A DNA stretch of 64,000 bases, from the NCBI GenBank assembly GCA_017483305.1, contig JAFULC010000020.1, positions 21,673 through 85,672 of the forward strand. Reading direction: 5' to 3'. The first letter of the stretch is position 1. Every line of letters begins with the position of its first letter. Of this stretch, positions 53,233-61,676 are shown one piece after another. Source of the stretch: Clostridia bacterium. Lineage in GTDB: Bacteria > Bacillota > Clostridia > Oscillospirales > CAG-272. The position numbers and the translations under genes were made by a program. Under the pieces are notes generated by a model. The model was not told where the DNA came from. It did no database searches and worked only from the letters and a program-made list of their open reading frames with translations.

Positions 53233-54330
53233 ATGGATAATTCTACAGTTAAGATCAAAAAAGAATCAAAGAACAAGATCAAAGTCGAATTTGAGCGTAC
53301 TCCTCTTAAGGAAAGACTTAAGGCGAAGTTCCTGAATACGTATTTTCTACAGACGGTTATAATCAAGCTGTTCAGATTCATATTCCTTCTCGGAATCGCT
53401 TACATAGTTCTTTACCCCTTCTTCACGAAGATCGCGGGCTCGTTCATGGCTCCCGAGGACTTCGTTGATACTACGGTTCGTCTTATTCCTAAAAACTGGA
53501 CTCTTGATATGTACAAGTCCGTCTGGGTCGACGTAAACTATATGAAGGCATTTTCCAACACTCTGCTTTATTCGCTCCTGTTGGCGCTTCTTCAGACCTT
53601 TACCTGCTGTCTGATCTCTTACGGTCTTGCAAAGTACAAGTTCAAAGGAAACGGATTTATATTCCTTCTCGTAGTTCTTACGATGCTTATCCCCCACAAG
53701 ACTCTGCGTGCTTCGATGTCGCTTAAGTTTACCTACTTCGACATCTGCGGAATCCTATCCTTCCTCAGCGGAGGCGCTTCTGTGGGAATTGAGGGAATAG
53801 ACAATATTCTGGCATCTATCAAGATCCTGAATTTCCCCGACGGCTTGAATCTCAACAACACGATCGTTCCCCTTGTGATCCTTTCGGTCACGGGTCTTGC
53901 CTTCAAGAACGGTCTGTACATCTTCATGCTCAGACAGTTCTTCCGCGGTATCCCCGACTCCCTTGAGGAATCTGCGTATATCGACGGCTCGAACGACTTC
54001 AGAACCTTTATGCAGATCATTCTCCCGATCTCGATTCCTATGATGATAACCGTGTTCCTGTTTGCCTTCTGCTGGCAGTGGACGGACAACTTCTATACGA
54101 GTATGTTCTTCATTAATGCCAACAAGGCTCCGCTGATGCTAGCGAAGATAACGGAAACCGCGATTGCGAAGTCATCGTTGAATTTCGATTACGCGGGCAA
54201 GAATCTGTATGAGTCGGCGTTCCTTAATACCTGCGGTATTATGATTATTCTCCCGCTTGTTATTATGTACGTCTTCCTGCAGAGATATCTCGTTGAAGGT
54301 ATCGAGCGTTCCGGTCTGACGGCGGAATAA
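53233..54330 (+). CDS. sugar ABC transporter permease, MalG type (pair 2)
   Basis: A 365-residue CUT1 permease. The start at 53233 has GGAGGAG at 53221-53227; an upstream in-frame ATG at 53170 lies within the preceding gene. The EAA motif is E-S-A-Y-I-D-G-S-N-D-F-R-T-F near residue 250. Length is above the usual 280 because of an N-terminal cytosolic stretch of about 35 residues and an extra loop at about 195-220. It is intact, unlike the MalG-like gene of pair 1. The locus ends here with two terminators. Confidence 0.92.
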   Translation: MDNSTVKIKKESKNKIKVEFERTPLKERLKAKFLNTYFLQTVIIKLFRFIFLLGIAYIVLYPFFTKIAGSFMAPEDFVDTTVRLIPKNWTLDMYKSVWVDVNYMKAFSNTLLYSLLLALLQTFTCCLISYGLAKYKFKGNGFIFLLVVLTMLIPHKTLRASMSLKFTYFDICGILSFLSGGASVGIEGIDNILASIKILNFPDGLNLNNTIVPLVILSVTGLAFKNGLYIFMLRQFFRGIPDSLEESAYIDGSNDFRTFMQIILPISIPMMITVFLFAFCWQWTDNFYTSMFFINANKAPLMLAKITETAIAKSSLNFDYAGKNLYESAFLNTCGIMIILPLVIMYVFLQRYLVEGIERSGLTAE

Positions 54331-54341
54331 TCAAAAAAATC

Positions 54342-54370
54342 AAGGCGGCTGCTTTTGGCAGCCGCCTTTT
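54342..54370 (+). terminator. terminator of the ABC locus
   Basis: AAGGCGGCTGC/GCAGCCGCCTT stem with a TTTTG loop, followed by TT. Strong. Confidence 0.88.
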
Positions 54371-54377
54371 GATATTA

Positions 54378-54413
54378 AAAATCTCCCACGAGGTTGTCCT
54401 CGCGGGAGATTTT
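54378..54413. terminator. second, bidirectional terminator
   Basis: A 16-bp stem with one mismatch (54378-54393 with 54398-54413) with A and T runs at both ends, between convergent genes. Confidence 0.8.
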
Positions 54414-54450
54414 GGCGATGTTGTGACATCATTTAAAGGAGATATTTGAT

Positions 54451-55152
54451 TTATTTCTTCTCTTTATATACCGAGATCTGTCTGTTTATCGCATCGGCAA
54501 GCTCATCCGAGGTTATCGCGTCCGCAATGGGAAGAAGAAGCTCGCTTTCGTCGAAGACTATGCGGAGGTGACAGGGCTTGGTGAAGAACGTGTTTTTGTT
54601 GAAGATCATTCTTTTGCTGTCGCGCTCGACTGTGACCGAGGTTATTCGGTCCAGATCAATTTCGTGCTTTTCGGTCACCGTTTCGTCTGATATGAGGGAC
54701 ATTTGGCGGTGAAGGATATAGAGCCGGTCGCTCAGTATCCTTATTTTTGCTCTTGAAAACTCCGACGAACGCAGGCTGCCGTCCTTGCGCTTTTTGATCA
54801 TTACGCCGTCGGAAAAGAGGTAGCCCTCGGCGGTATACTCCTTTAAGTGCTTGAGGAGCTTTGTCTGATAGCGGCGGTCGTTGTCGATGTCTATTTTAAG
54901 GTCTGCCATTTTGTTTTCGATATAATTGTCCATATCCTGATCGGAGACCTTGCCCGATGCGCCGATAAGAAACAGGATAAATCCAACAGGGGTGCCGATT
55001 ATCGCGAATATGTACGATATCATACCCCAGCCCAACCAGAGCGCCGCAAGGCTGACGATCAGCAGTCCGCCACCGACATATTGGGGCGTGTCGCTCTTTT
55101 TAAAGTAGTTGACACTGTTTTTTTCTTGCTTGGAAATCTTATTTTCGTTCAT
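54451..55152 (-). CDS. unknown membrane protein with PH-like domain
   Basis: A protein of 233 residues. Two membrane helices lie close together at about 28-66 (G-G-G-L-L-I-V-S-L-A-A-L-W-L-G-W-G). The C-terminal part (about 110-230) is beta-rich, with R-I-L-S-D-R-L-Y-I-L and an I-D-L-D-R-I-T-S-V strand pattern as in bacterial PH-like (bPH/YdbT-like) domains; this match is by pattern only. GGAGG precedes the ATG. It has its own promoter. Function unknown. Confidence 0.65.
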   Translation of the reverse strand: MNENKISKQEKNSVNYFKKSDTPQYVGGGLLIVSLAALWLGWGMISYIFAIIGTPVGFILFLIGASGKVSDQDMDNYIENKMADLKIDIDNDRRYQTKLLKHLKEYTAEGYLFSDGVMIKKRKDGSLRSSEFSRAKIRILSDRLYILHRQMSLISDETVTEKHEIDLDRITSVTVERDSKRMIFNKNTFFTKPCHLRIVFDESELLLPIADAITSDELADAINRQISVYKEKK

Positions 55153-55182
55153 TTATTCCTCCGTGAAGCTTTCTATATATAA

Positions 55183-55211
55183 ATTATATAGGATACGAGG
55201 CGGCGAGTCAA
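55183..55211 (-). promoter_or_regulatory. promoter for the PH-like membrane protein
   Basis: On the minus strand: TTGACT (55206-55211), 17-bp spacer, TATAAT (55183-55188). Confidence 0.75.
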
Positions 55212-55380
55212 TAGACCGTTGGTTGAATTAACTGTCGCGTTGGTTGAGTGGTGGGAATATGCTATATTTATCTCCCCTCACTTATATAGTGTTGTTTTTT
55301 GCGAAAAGGTTTGGTCGTTTTTGAAAAAAACTAAAAAACCTCACTAAAAGAGTGACAATAAGCGATTTTGGGGGGAGAAA

Positions 55381-55424
55381 AACGGAGAAGCCCCGAATTT
55401 GTGGGTGCTCCTCCGTTATTTTTT
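55381..55424 (-). terminator. terminator after sigE
   Basis: AACGGAG with CTCCGTT, with inner AGC-CCC pairs; on the minus strand the stem is followed by TTTTTCTCC. Confidence 0.6.
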
Positions 55425-55431
55425 GATATTT

Positions 55432-56151
55432 TTAAAGCTTACCTGCGAGGTCGTCATGCAGGCGTGCAAGGATGCGCTTTTCGAGGCGCGAGATGTAGGA
55501 TTGCGAGATACCGAGGTGGTCGGCGACCTCCTTTTGAGTCATTTCGGGGTAGTTGTCGAGACCGTAGCGGAGAATTATTATCTGTCGGTCGCGCGGCTCG
55601 AGTGAGTTGACCGCACGGCGTATGGTTTCGATCTCCTCGCGGTGCATGATCTCCTCGGCGGCGGATTCCTCCTCGCTTCCGAGCACGTCGGAGAGAAGCA
55701 GCTCGTTGCCGTCCCAATCGACGTTGAGTGGCTCGTCGATCGAAATTTCTCCCATTCTGCCTGAATTTTTGCGGATGTACATAAGGATCTCGTTCTCGAT
55801 GCAGCGCGAGGCGTAGGTTGCGAGCTTTATGTTTTTGTCGGCGCAAAATGTGTTGACTGCTTTGATAAGACCGCCAGTGCCGATCGAGATCAGGTCCTCA
55901 ATGTTGATGTTTGTGTTTTCAAAGCGTTTGGCGATGTAGACGACGAGTCGCAGGTTATGCTCTATGAGTGTAAGTCGCGCATCCTCGTCATAGGGAAGGC
56001 GTCTGATGATTCGGCTTTCCTCCTCGCGCGTGAGTGGCGGGGGGAGCAGGTCGGGACCGTTTATGTAATAGATACCGCCTTTTTTGGTGAGTCTTGCGAT
56101 GATTTTTTGAATTTTGCGCTTGAGTCGGGAGAAAAATTGCTTTGCTGACAT
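55432..56151 (-). CDS. sigE: sporulation sigma factor SigE
   Basis: SigE directs early mother-cell transcription in sporulation. The protein is 239 residues. Region 2 includes [15 protein letters not shown] and [22 protein letters not shown] is the SigE/SigK hallmark; region 4 ends [11 protein letters not shown]. The N-terminus ([17 protein letters not shown]) is the pro-sequence region cleaved by SpoIIGA. The spoIIGA gene lies 33 nt upstream, as in Bacillus. Confidence 0.95.
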   Translation of the reverse strand: MSAKQFFSRLKRKIQKIIARLTKKGGIYYINGPDLLPPPLTREEESRIIRRLPYDEDARLTLIEHNLRLVVYIAKRFENTNINIEDLISIGTGGLIKAVNTFCADKNIKLATYASRCIENEILMYIRKNSGRMGEISIDEPLNVDWDGNELLLSDVLGSEEESAAEEIMHREEIETIRRAVNSLEPRDRQIIILRYGLDNYPEMTQKEVADHLGISQSYISRLEKRILARLHDDLAGKL

Positions 56152-56183
56152 ATATTTTCCTTTCTGCCTATTAGTGTTCGGTG

Positions 56184-57056
56184 TTATAGCTTCAATATTT
56201 CCGCAGGTATGATGGCACTGTATCCTGCCGCGCTGTTTTGGATGTCAGACGGGGCTATGAGAGCGTCGAGCTCGATTGACGAGCTGCCTTTTTTAGTCGT
56301 TATCTCGGCGGTGAGCTTGTCGGGCAGGGCGGCGACGAGCATTCCTCTGCCGCTTGCCGTGTTGATCGGGATGAGGCGGAGACCTCTTATTTTTTTGTCG
56401 CTTGGCGCGATGCCCTTTGCGAAATTGTCAAAATCGGCAAGGCTTGTGATTTTTGACAGCTCATTTCGGTCGATGAGTATGACCGCTTTGCCCGAAAGCG
56501 AGTCCTTGACGAGATTGCCACTGTCCGAAAGCGCGCGGAGGGTGAGCTTTTTTTCGTTCAGAGTGACGGTGAGCAGGCACTCCTTGACTGCCGAACGTCT
56601 TGATATAAGCTCGCCGCTTCCGAGTGAGATCAGACCTGCGATCGCGGCAAGAGCCGCAAAAAGATAGGTCGAGATGCCGTCGGCTTCTATGTCGCCGAGC
56701 GGCAGGTCAAGACGGTTGAGGAGGTTGAAGATTGCGGTCATACACCCACCCGTCATCATTGAAATTCCGATAAAAAGAAAGAGGCAGAGTGCGGTGGATG
56801 AGATATTTCTGCCCTTTTCCGAGAAAACTATCGCGCACATAATAAGGCTGATGCCGATATCGATGAGCAGCGAGAGCGGAGCTATAACGGTGATAAAAAG
56901 CGACGCCACCGAGTATATGCCGCCGATGCTTGCCGCGAGCAGCATACGCCCGAGCCTCATTTTGCGTCGCAATATTCTTACGCAGATGTACAGACAGAGA
57001 TAGTCCATGCTGAAATTTATCAAAAACAGCAGATCGGCGTAGACTTCCTGTTGCAT
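56184..57056 (-). CDS. spoIIGA: sigma-E processing peptidase SpoIIGA
   Basis: A membrane-bound aspartic protease that activates pro-SigE when signalled from the forespore by SpoIIR. The start at 57056 gives [18 protein letters not shown], 290 residues; the frame upstream is not homologous. Five membrane helices fill about residues 5-155, and the protease domain follows with [11 protein letters not shown] (catalytic Asp, about residue 185) and I-D-R-N-E-L. A TATAAT at 57087-57092 (minus strand) may be its -10 box. The pair with sigE shows the organism carries sporulation genes. Confidence 0.92.
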   Translation of the reverse strand: MQQEVYADLLFLINFSMDYLCLYICVRILRRKMRLGRMLLAASIGGIYSVASLFITVIAPLSLLIDIGISLIMCAIVFSEKGRNISSTALCLFLFIGISMMTGGCMTAIFNLLNRLDLPLGDIEADGISTYLFAALAAIAGLISLGSGELISRRSAVKECLLTVTLNEKKLTLRALSDSGNLVKDSLSGKAVILIDRNELSKITSLADFDNFAKGIAPSDKKIRGLRLIPINTASGRGMLVAALPDKLTAEITTKKGSSSIELDALIAPSDIQNSAAGYSAIIPAEILKL

Positions 57057-57356
57057 AGCTTGCCTCTTTTCTTGGTTCTTTTCTATATTATAAGGCTTTC
57101 GGAATGAAAAAAGCGTCGGATCTCGGCGCTTTGAAAATTTATTTTTGCTAAGGAATGATGTGTTTCGGCGTGTCGGGCTTTCTCGATACGGTGAGCATAA
57201 GTGTGGGCTTCTTTCCTTCATCATTTTATGATGTCGCAGGCGTTGTTAATTCAATATGCGAGACTCGGCAAGGGCGGCGTGCCGTATTGGGAGGGTGAGG
57301 GAGTGGTCTGAAATTGCAAAAAGATGGACAAATATTGCTATTTTCAGGTAAAATTC

Positions 57357-57384
57357 TTGACAGAATGTATATTTATGTTAAAAT
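57357..57384 (+). promoter_or_regulatory. promoter for the MocA-family gene
   Basis: TTGACA (57357-57362), 16-bp spacer, TAAAAT (57379-57384). The start codon is 165 bp downstream, leaving room for the leader motif. Confidence 0.7.
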
Positions 57385-57424
57385 AAAATGTGAAGACACA
57401 AAAACCTTTCCCGATGGAAAGGAA

Positions 57425-57548
57425 AACAGCGTGAAGGTTGCTTTTATCTAAACATAAAGGGAACTGTTTTACGCGAGAATTTTGCCTTTGTGGCATAATT
57501 ATCGATTACTGTTTGTGGCCGCCGAGAGCGGTGGAATGGAGATTGAAT
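57425..57548 (+). promoter_or_regulatory. structured leader motif before the MocA-family gene
   Basis: Contains CAGCGTGAAGGTTGCTT, TATCTAA, AACTGTTTTACGCGAG, GAATTTTGCC with GGCATAATT, a CCGC-CGAGA-GCGG hairpin, then TGGAATGGAGATTGAAT before the ATG. The blocks, their order and the distance to the ATG match the groEL leader at 20560-20680. Shared structure before two unrelated genes points to a common regulatory RNA. Confidence 0.6.
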
Positions 57549-58595
57549 ATGAAGAAAAATCTTGTTGTTGTCGGTTACGGCGGAATGGGCGGCTGGCACA
57601 CCCAGCACGCGCTGAAAAGCGACGTTGTCTCCCTTGCGGGAATTTACGATATTGACCCCAAAAAGAGTGCTCTTGCGCGCGAACGCGGCATTTTCGCGTA
57701 CGATTCGCTTGAGGACGTTCTGAACGACGAAAAGGTCGATCTTATCACGGTCGCGATCCCCAACGATTCGCATATTGACGTTGTTGTCAAGGCGCTGAAG
57801 GCAGGGAAGAACGTCATCTGCGAAAAGCCCGTTGCGATGAATTCTTGCGAGCTTGACGAGATGATCAAGGCGGCAGAGGAGAGCGGAAGGGTCTTCTCCG
57901 TGCACCAGAACAGACGCTTTGACGTCGATTTCCTTGCTATGAAGCAGATCAAGGAGTCGGGCGAGCTCGGTAGCATTATCAACATCGAGTCGCGCATCCA
58001 CGGAAGCCGCGGTATCCCGAGCGACTGGCGCGGTGAGAAGGAGCACGGCGGCGGAATGCTGCTTGACTGGGGCGTTCACCTCATCGATCAGCTTCTTCAG
58101 ATCTTTGATGAAAAGATAGAGAAAATTTTCTGCACCTTCGACCACATCACCAACCAGGAGGTCGACGACGGCTTTAAGCTGACCATTTACTTTGAGGGAG
58201 GCAAGAGCGCGTACGTTGAGGTCGGTACCTACAACTTTATCGCGATGCCCCGATTCTATATGCGCGCCGAAAAGGGCTCGGCGATCATCACCGACTGGAG
58301 AGAGAAGTGCAAGGTGGCAAAATGCACCCACTGGCACGAAAGCGAGGTCCTTCCCGTGCAGACCGCGGCAGGTCTTACCAAGACTATGGCTCCGCGTGAC
58401 AGCGTGACGATGGACGAGTACGAGCTCGAGCGTCCCGCAAGCGACGTTCACGATTATTATCGCAATTTCTGTCTTGCGATCGACGGTAAGGCAACTCAGC
58501 TTGTCACCCACCCCCAGATGCGCCGCGTTATGCGCGTTATGGAGGCTTGCTTTGAGTCCGACAGGCTCGGTCAGGCGATAAATTTCGACGATTGA
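57549..58595 (+). CDS. Gfo/Idh/MocA-family oxidoreductase
   Basis: An NAD(P)-dependent dehydrogenase of 348 residues acting on a sugar or cyclitol. The N-terminal Rossmann fold has V-V-G-Y-G-G-M-G-G-W-H (residues 6-16); the E-K-P motif (C-E-K-P-V-A-M-N, about 95-102) marks the family; the C-terminal alpha/beta domain carries the substrate pocket (D-W-G-V-H-L-I-D-Q). I start at 57549 because GGAG lies 8 nt before it. It has its own promoter and terminator next to nagA, so a role in amino-sugar or glycan breakdown is plausible. Substrate unknown. Confidence 0.88.
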   Translation: MKKNLVVVGYGGMGGWHTQHALKSDVVSLAGIYDIDPKKSALARERGIFAYDSLEDVLNDEKVDLITVAIPNDSHIDVVVKALKAGKNVICEKPVAMNSCELDEMIKAAEESGRVFSVHQNRRFDVDFLAMKQIKESGELGSIINIESRIHGSRGIPSDWRGEKEHGGGMLLDWGVHLIDQLLQIFDEKIEKIFCTFDHITNQEVDDGFKLTIYFEGGKSAYVEVGTYNFIAMPRFYMRAEKGSAIITDWREKCKVAKCTHWHESEVLPVQTAAGLTKTMAPRDSVTMDEYELERPASDVHDYYRNFCLAIDGKATQLVTHPQMRRVMRVMEACFESDRLGQAINFDD

Positions 58596-58602
58596 TAAAT
58601 AA

Positions 58603-58638
58603 GAGAGGAGACTTTTTCGGATGTCTCCTCTCACTTTT
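58603..58638 (+). terminator. terminator after the MocA-family gene
   Basis: GAGAGGAGAC (58603-58612) pairs with GTCTCCTCTC (58623-58632), followed by ACTTTTT. Confidence 0.82.
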
Positions 58639-58701
58639 TAGTTAAGTGAAAAATTCAGTAAAAATGTGCTAAAAGAAAGGAAAATCACACTCCTATTTTG
58701 C

Positions 58702-58730
58702 TTGACAAAGTTTTAGCAATGTGATAAAAT
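58702..58730 (+). promoter_or_regulatory. promoter of the nagA-ROK operon
   Basis: TTGACA (58702-58707), 17-bp spacer, TAAAAT (58725-58730). The 120-nt leader contains a TACGGCTT/AAGCCGTA hairpin (about 58799-58832) before GAAGGGAATGG. Confidence 0.72.
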
Positions 58731-58859
58731 TATTTTGAATACGGATAAATTGTCCGATGCGCGCAGATGCTTGAAAAAAGGGTTAAAACGCTCGAAAATA
58801 CGGCTTGTGCGCGGTCAATTTGCAAAGCCGTAGCTTATCTGAAGGGAATGGTGTTCATT

Positions 58860-60011
58860 ATGGAATTGACGTATATCATCAATGGAAAGATAGTTCTTCC
58901 CGACGCCGTTGTTTCGGGCAAGGCACTCGCGTTCTGCGAGGAGAGCGGAAAGATCGCGGGACTTTATGATTCCGTGCCTGCCGATGCAAAAATTATTGAC
59001 GCCGATGGAGGCTACGTTGCCCCCGGTCTCGTTGACATACATATTCACGGATATCTCGGGGAGGACGTTTGCGACGCAAATCCCGAGGGGCTGAAAAATA
59101 TCGCGTACGGTATCGCAAAGAACGGAGTTACCTCCTTCTTGCCCACTACTATGACCGTGGCAAAGGACGACATAATCGCCGCTTTGAATGCGGCTCGCTC
59201 GGTCAAGGAGGAAAGCAAGAGCTGGGACGGTGCGGAAATTCTCGGAGTTCACGCCGAGGGTCCGTTCATCAATCCCTCCAAGAAGGGCGCTCAGGCAGAG
59301 GAGAATATTCTCGTGCCCGATGCGGATTTCGTTCTTGAGAATGCCGATATAATCACCTCGATCACGATCGCACCCGAGATGGACAAGGACCACGCGTGCA
59401 TCAAGAAGCTTGCCGCAGAGTCGAATATTCTCGTTTCGATGGGTCACACCGATGCGAAGTTTGATGAGGCGATGAGTGCCATCAAGGACGGCGCGACTCA
59501 CGCTACGCATCTCTTTAACGCTATGTCGGCGCTTGCGCACCGCAATCCCGGTGTAGTCGGAGCGGCTCTGGCATCAGAGGATGCTTCGGTTGAGTTCATC
59601 GCTGATACATTCCATATAAATCCCGGTCTTTACAGCATCGTTGCAAAGCTCAAGGGCAGAAAGACCGTGCTTATAACCGACTGTGTTCGCGCAGGCGGTA
59701 TGCCCGACGGCGAATACGAGCTTGGCGGTCAGCCGATCTTCCTGCATGGAATCGAGTGCCGTCTTGCCGACGGAACTATTGCGGGCAGCGTGCTCCGTCT
59801 TAACGACGCGGTGAAGAACGTGCTCGCGCACACAGATCTCGCTGTAAACGAGGTCTTCAATATGGCGTCGCTTAATCCTGCGGCCGCTATTCACGTCTCT
59901 GACCGCAAGGGCTCGCTTGAGGCAGGCAAGGACGCTGATATTATTATTACGGATGAAAATATTCAGATCATAAGAACTGTCAAGGGAGGAAAAACTATTT
60001 ATGTTGCTTAA
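58860..60011 (+). CDS. nagA: N-acetylglucosamine-6-phosphate deacetylase
   Basis: It removes acetate from GlcNAc-6-P in amino-sugar catabolism. The protein is 383 residues from the ATG at 58860; an ATG at 58848 is too close to the GAAGGGA site. Metal and substrate residues: D-I-H-I-H-G-Y, H-A-E-G-P-F-I-N, M-G-H-T-D-A, A-T-H-L-F-N-A-M, and I-T-D-C-V (catalytic Asp). It overlaps the ROK kinase by 11 nt, so the two are translated together. Confidence 0.93.
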   Translation: MELTYIINGKIVLPDAVVSGKALAFCEESGKIAGLYDSVPADAKIIDADGGYVAPGLVDIHIHGYLGEDVCDANPEGLKNIAYGIAKNGVTSFLPTTMTVAKDDIIAALNAARSVKEESKSWDGAEILGVHAEGPFINPSKKGAQAEENILVPDADFVLENADIITSITIAPEMDKDHACIKKLAAESNILVSMGHTDAKFDEAMSAIKDGATHATHLFNAMSALAHRNPGVVGAALASEDASVEFIADTFHINPGLYSIVAKLKGRKTVLITDCVRAGGMPDGEYELGGQPIFLHGIECRLADGTIAGSVLRLNDAVKNVLAHTDLAVNEVFNMASLNPAAAIHVSDRKGSLEAGKDADIIITDENIQIIRTVKGGKTIYVA

Positions 60012-61386
60012 GGTTAATGCACCGCTTGATCCCGGCTTTATGCCGATGTCCGTTGTTTGCCGCGATTTTGACGCTGCCGTTAAGGCGGTTGGCGGTGACA
60101 AGCTTACTATCGCTCTTGAAAGAAACGACGGCTTGACCTCGATCTACACCCTTGAGGTGTTCAAGGACGGCACGGGTCACGACGAGGAAAACTATGCTGT
60201 CGTTGAAAGACTTGCAAAGACTATGCTCTGGGCGCGCGGCGGCTACAAGCTGACTATTGCGGGCTCGAAGCTCATCGCTGACAGATTAAAAGAGGCTTAC
60301 AAGGTAGGCGGCGCGCGTGAATTCGACCGCGACTTTATGTCGGGCATTTACGAGGCTGATTTTGAGGTGGTTCACGTGCCCTTCGAGGAGGCTCCCGTGG
60401 CTCACGAATCTCCCTCTCCCGTTGGACGTCACCTTGACGGATGCCGTATCGGCTTTGATGCGGGCGGAAGTGACCGCAAGGTCTCCGCGGTAGTTGAGGG
60501 TGAGGCGATCTACTCCGAGGAGGTCGTTTGGTTCCCGAAGCTTCAGAACGATCCTCAGTATCACTACGACGGAATTCTTGACGCTATGACCACCGCTGCA
60601 TCCAAGATGCCCCGTGTTGACGGTATCGGCGTTTCGACTGCGGGTGTTGTAGTCGGAAACAGAATTATGGCGTCCTCGCTCTTCCTCAAGGTAAAGAGCG
60701 AAAATCCCGAGGCCTTTGAAAAGGTAGTTAAGAACATATATATTGATATTGCAAAGACCTTTGGCGACGTTCCCGTTGAGGTTGCGAACGACGGTGATAT
60801 CACCGCTCTTGCAGGCGCTATGGACCTCGACGACAACAACGTGCTCGGCGTTGCTATGGGTACGAGTGAGGCAGGCGGATACGTTGACGGAAGCGGCAAT
60901 ATTACCGGTTGGCTCAACGAGCTTGCATTCGTTCCCGCGGACTTCAACAAGGACGCGATGGTTGATGAGTGGTCGGGCGACTACGGCTGCGGCGTTAAGT
61001 ATTTCTCGCAGGATGCCGTTATTAAGCTTGCTCCTGCCGCCGGCATCGAGCTCGACGAGAGCGCATCCCCCGCAGAGAAGCTCAAGGTCGTTCAGAAGCT
61101 TATGGCAGAGGGTGACGAGCGCGCGGCTAAGATCTACGAGACCATTGGCGTGTACTTCGGCTATGCGGTCGCTTACTATGCACAGTTCTACGATATTAAG
61201 CACGTGCTCCTTATGGGTCGCGTTTCCTCGGGTGAGGGCGGTAACATTCTCCACAGAAACGCAGAGAAGGTTCTCGCAGAGGAATTCCCCGAGCTTGCAA
61301 AGAAGATCACTATCCATATCCCCGATGAGAGCAGCCGCCGTGTAGGTCAGTCTATCGCTGCTGCAAGTCTTCCTAAGATTAAGTAA
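60001..61386 (+). CDS. ROK-family sugar kinase with N-terminal extra domain
   Basis: A protein of 461 residues. Residues about 1-140 form an extra domain of unknown type (charged, alpha/beta). The ROK kinase domain begins at about 145 with I-G-F-D-A-G-G-S-D-R-K, followed by G-V-S-T-A-G-V-V and the catalytic V-A-N-D-G-D. The usual ROK zinc motif (C-x-C-G-x-x-G-C) is not present; the nearest is Y-G-C-G-V-K-Y. It probably phosphorylates a GlcNAc- or ManNAc-type sugar ahead of NagA; the substrate is inferred from the operon. GGAGGAAAA lies before the ATG. Confidence 0.85.
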   Translation: MLLKVNAPLDPGFMPMSVVCRDFDAAVKAVGGDKLTIALERNDGLTSIYTLEVFKDGTGHDEENYAVVERLAKTMLWARGGYKLTIAGSKLIADRLKEAYKVGGAREFDRDFMSGIYEADFEVVHVPFEEAPVAHESPSPVGRHLDGCRIGFDAGGSDRKVSAVVEGEAIYSEEVVWFPKLQNDPQYHYDGILDAMTTAASKMPRVDGIGVSTAGVVVGNRIMASSLFLKVKSENPEAFEKVVKNIYIDIAKTFGDVPVEVANDGDITALAGAMDLDDNNVLGVAMGTSEAGGYVDGSGNITGWLNELAFVPADFNKDAMVDEWSGDYGCGVKYFSQDAVIKLAPAAGIELDESASPAEKLKVVQKLMAEGDERAAKIYETIGVYFGYAVAYYAQFYDIKHVLLMGRVSSGEGGNILHRNAEKVLAEEFPELAKKITIHIPDESSRRVGQSIAAASLPKIK

Positions 61387-61396
61387 GAGGATAGAT

Positions 61397-61437
61397 TATG
61401 GGGAGGAAACTTTTTGAAAAAAGGTTTCCTCCCCATA
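61397..61437 (+). terminator. terminator after the ROK gene
   Basis: TATGGGGAGGAAAC (61397-61410) pairs perfectly with GTTTCCTCCCCATA (61424-61437). The loop TTTTTGAAAAAAG and the following TTTCAAAAACTTTC (61444-61457) match the element after groEL. Confidence 0.78.
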
Positions 61438-61487
61438 CCCCTCTTTCAAAAACTTTCAATAAAAGGGCACGATGGGCATTTTTTGGG

Positions 61488-61516
61488 TTGACAAAAGGAA
61501 ATTTGTGTGGTAAAAT
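61488..61516 (+). promoter_or_regulatory. promoter for the tRNA-Leu transcript
   Basis: TTGACA (61488-61493), 17-bp spacer, TAAAAT (61511-61516). It lies upstream of the tandem repeats, so they would be transcribed as a 5' leader of the tRNA. Confidence 0.7.
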
Positions 61517-61523
61517 TATTTAG

Positions 61524-61560
61524 TTCGCGGGTATGTGCGGATTAATTCCGCCACACCCAC
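61524..61560 (+). repeat. degenerate tRNA-half-like hairpin
   Basis: CGCGGGTATG then GTGCGG-ATTAATT-CCGCCAC-ACCC, a strong hairpin that begins like the tRNA 5' end (GCGGGYRTGG) but diverges after ten bases. Probably a decayed further copy of the repeat that follows. Confidence 0.5.
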
Positions 61561-61570
61561 TCATAAATTC

Positions 61571-61676
61571 GCGGGTATGGCGGAATTGCGATGGTGCGAA
61601 GCACCTCGGTAAGTAAGGCGAAGCCTTACGGAAGCAGACGCATAAGATTTAGGATCGCGAATATAAAATTTAATAT
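61571..61676 (+). repeat. tandem repeat unit 1: tRNA-Leu 5' half with 45-nt insert
   Basis: 106 bp. The unit has the tRNA-Leu 5' half (GCGGGTATGGCGGAATTG), a 45-nt insert with two GAA-loop hairpins (GGTGC-GAA-GCACC and GTAAGGC-GAA-GCCTTAC type), then the next part of the tRNA (GCAGACGCATAAGATTTAGG plus ATC), and an AT-rich spacer (GCGAATATAAAATTTAATAT). The 3' half of the tRNA is missing. It differs from unit 2 by a few bases near its 5' end. Confidence 0.88.

Noticed and set aside
57057-57240. Spo0A boxes before spoIIGA
   Set aside because: Only imperfect matches to TGNCGAA (e.g. CGCCGAA); not enough to claim a site although Spo0A control is expected from Bacillus.
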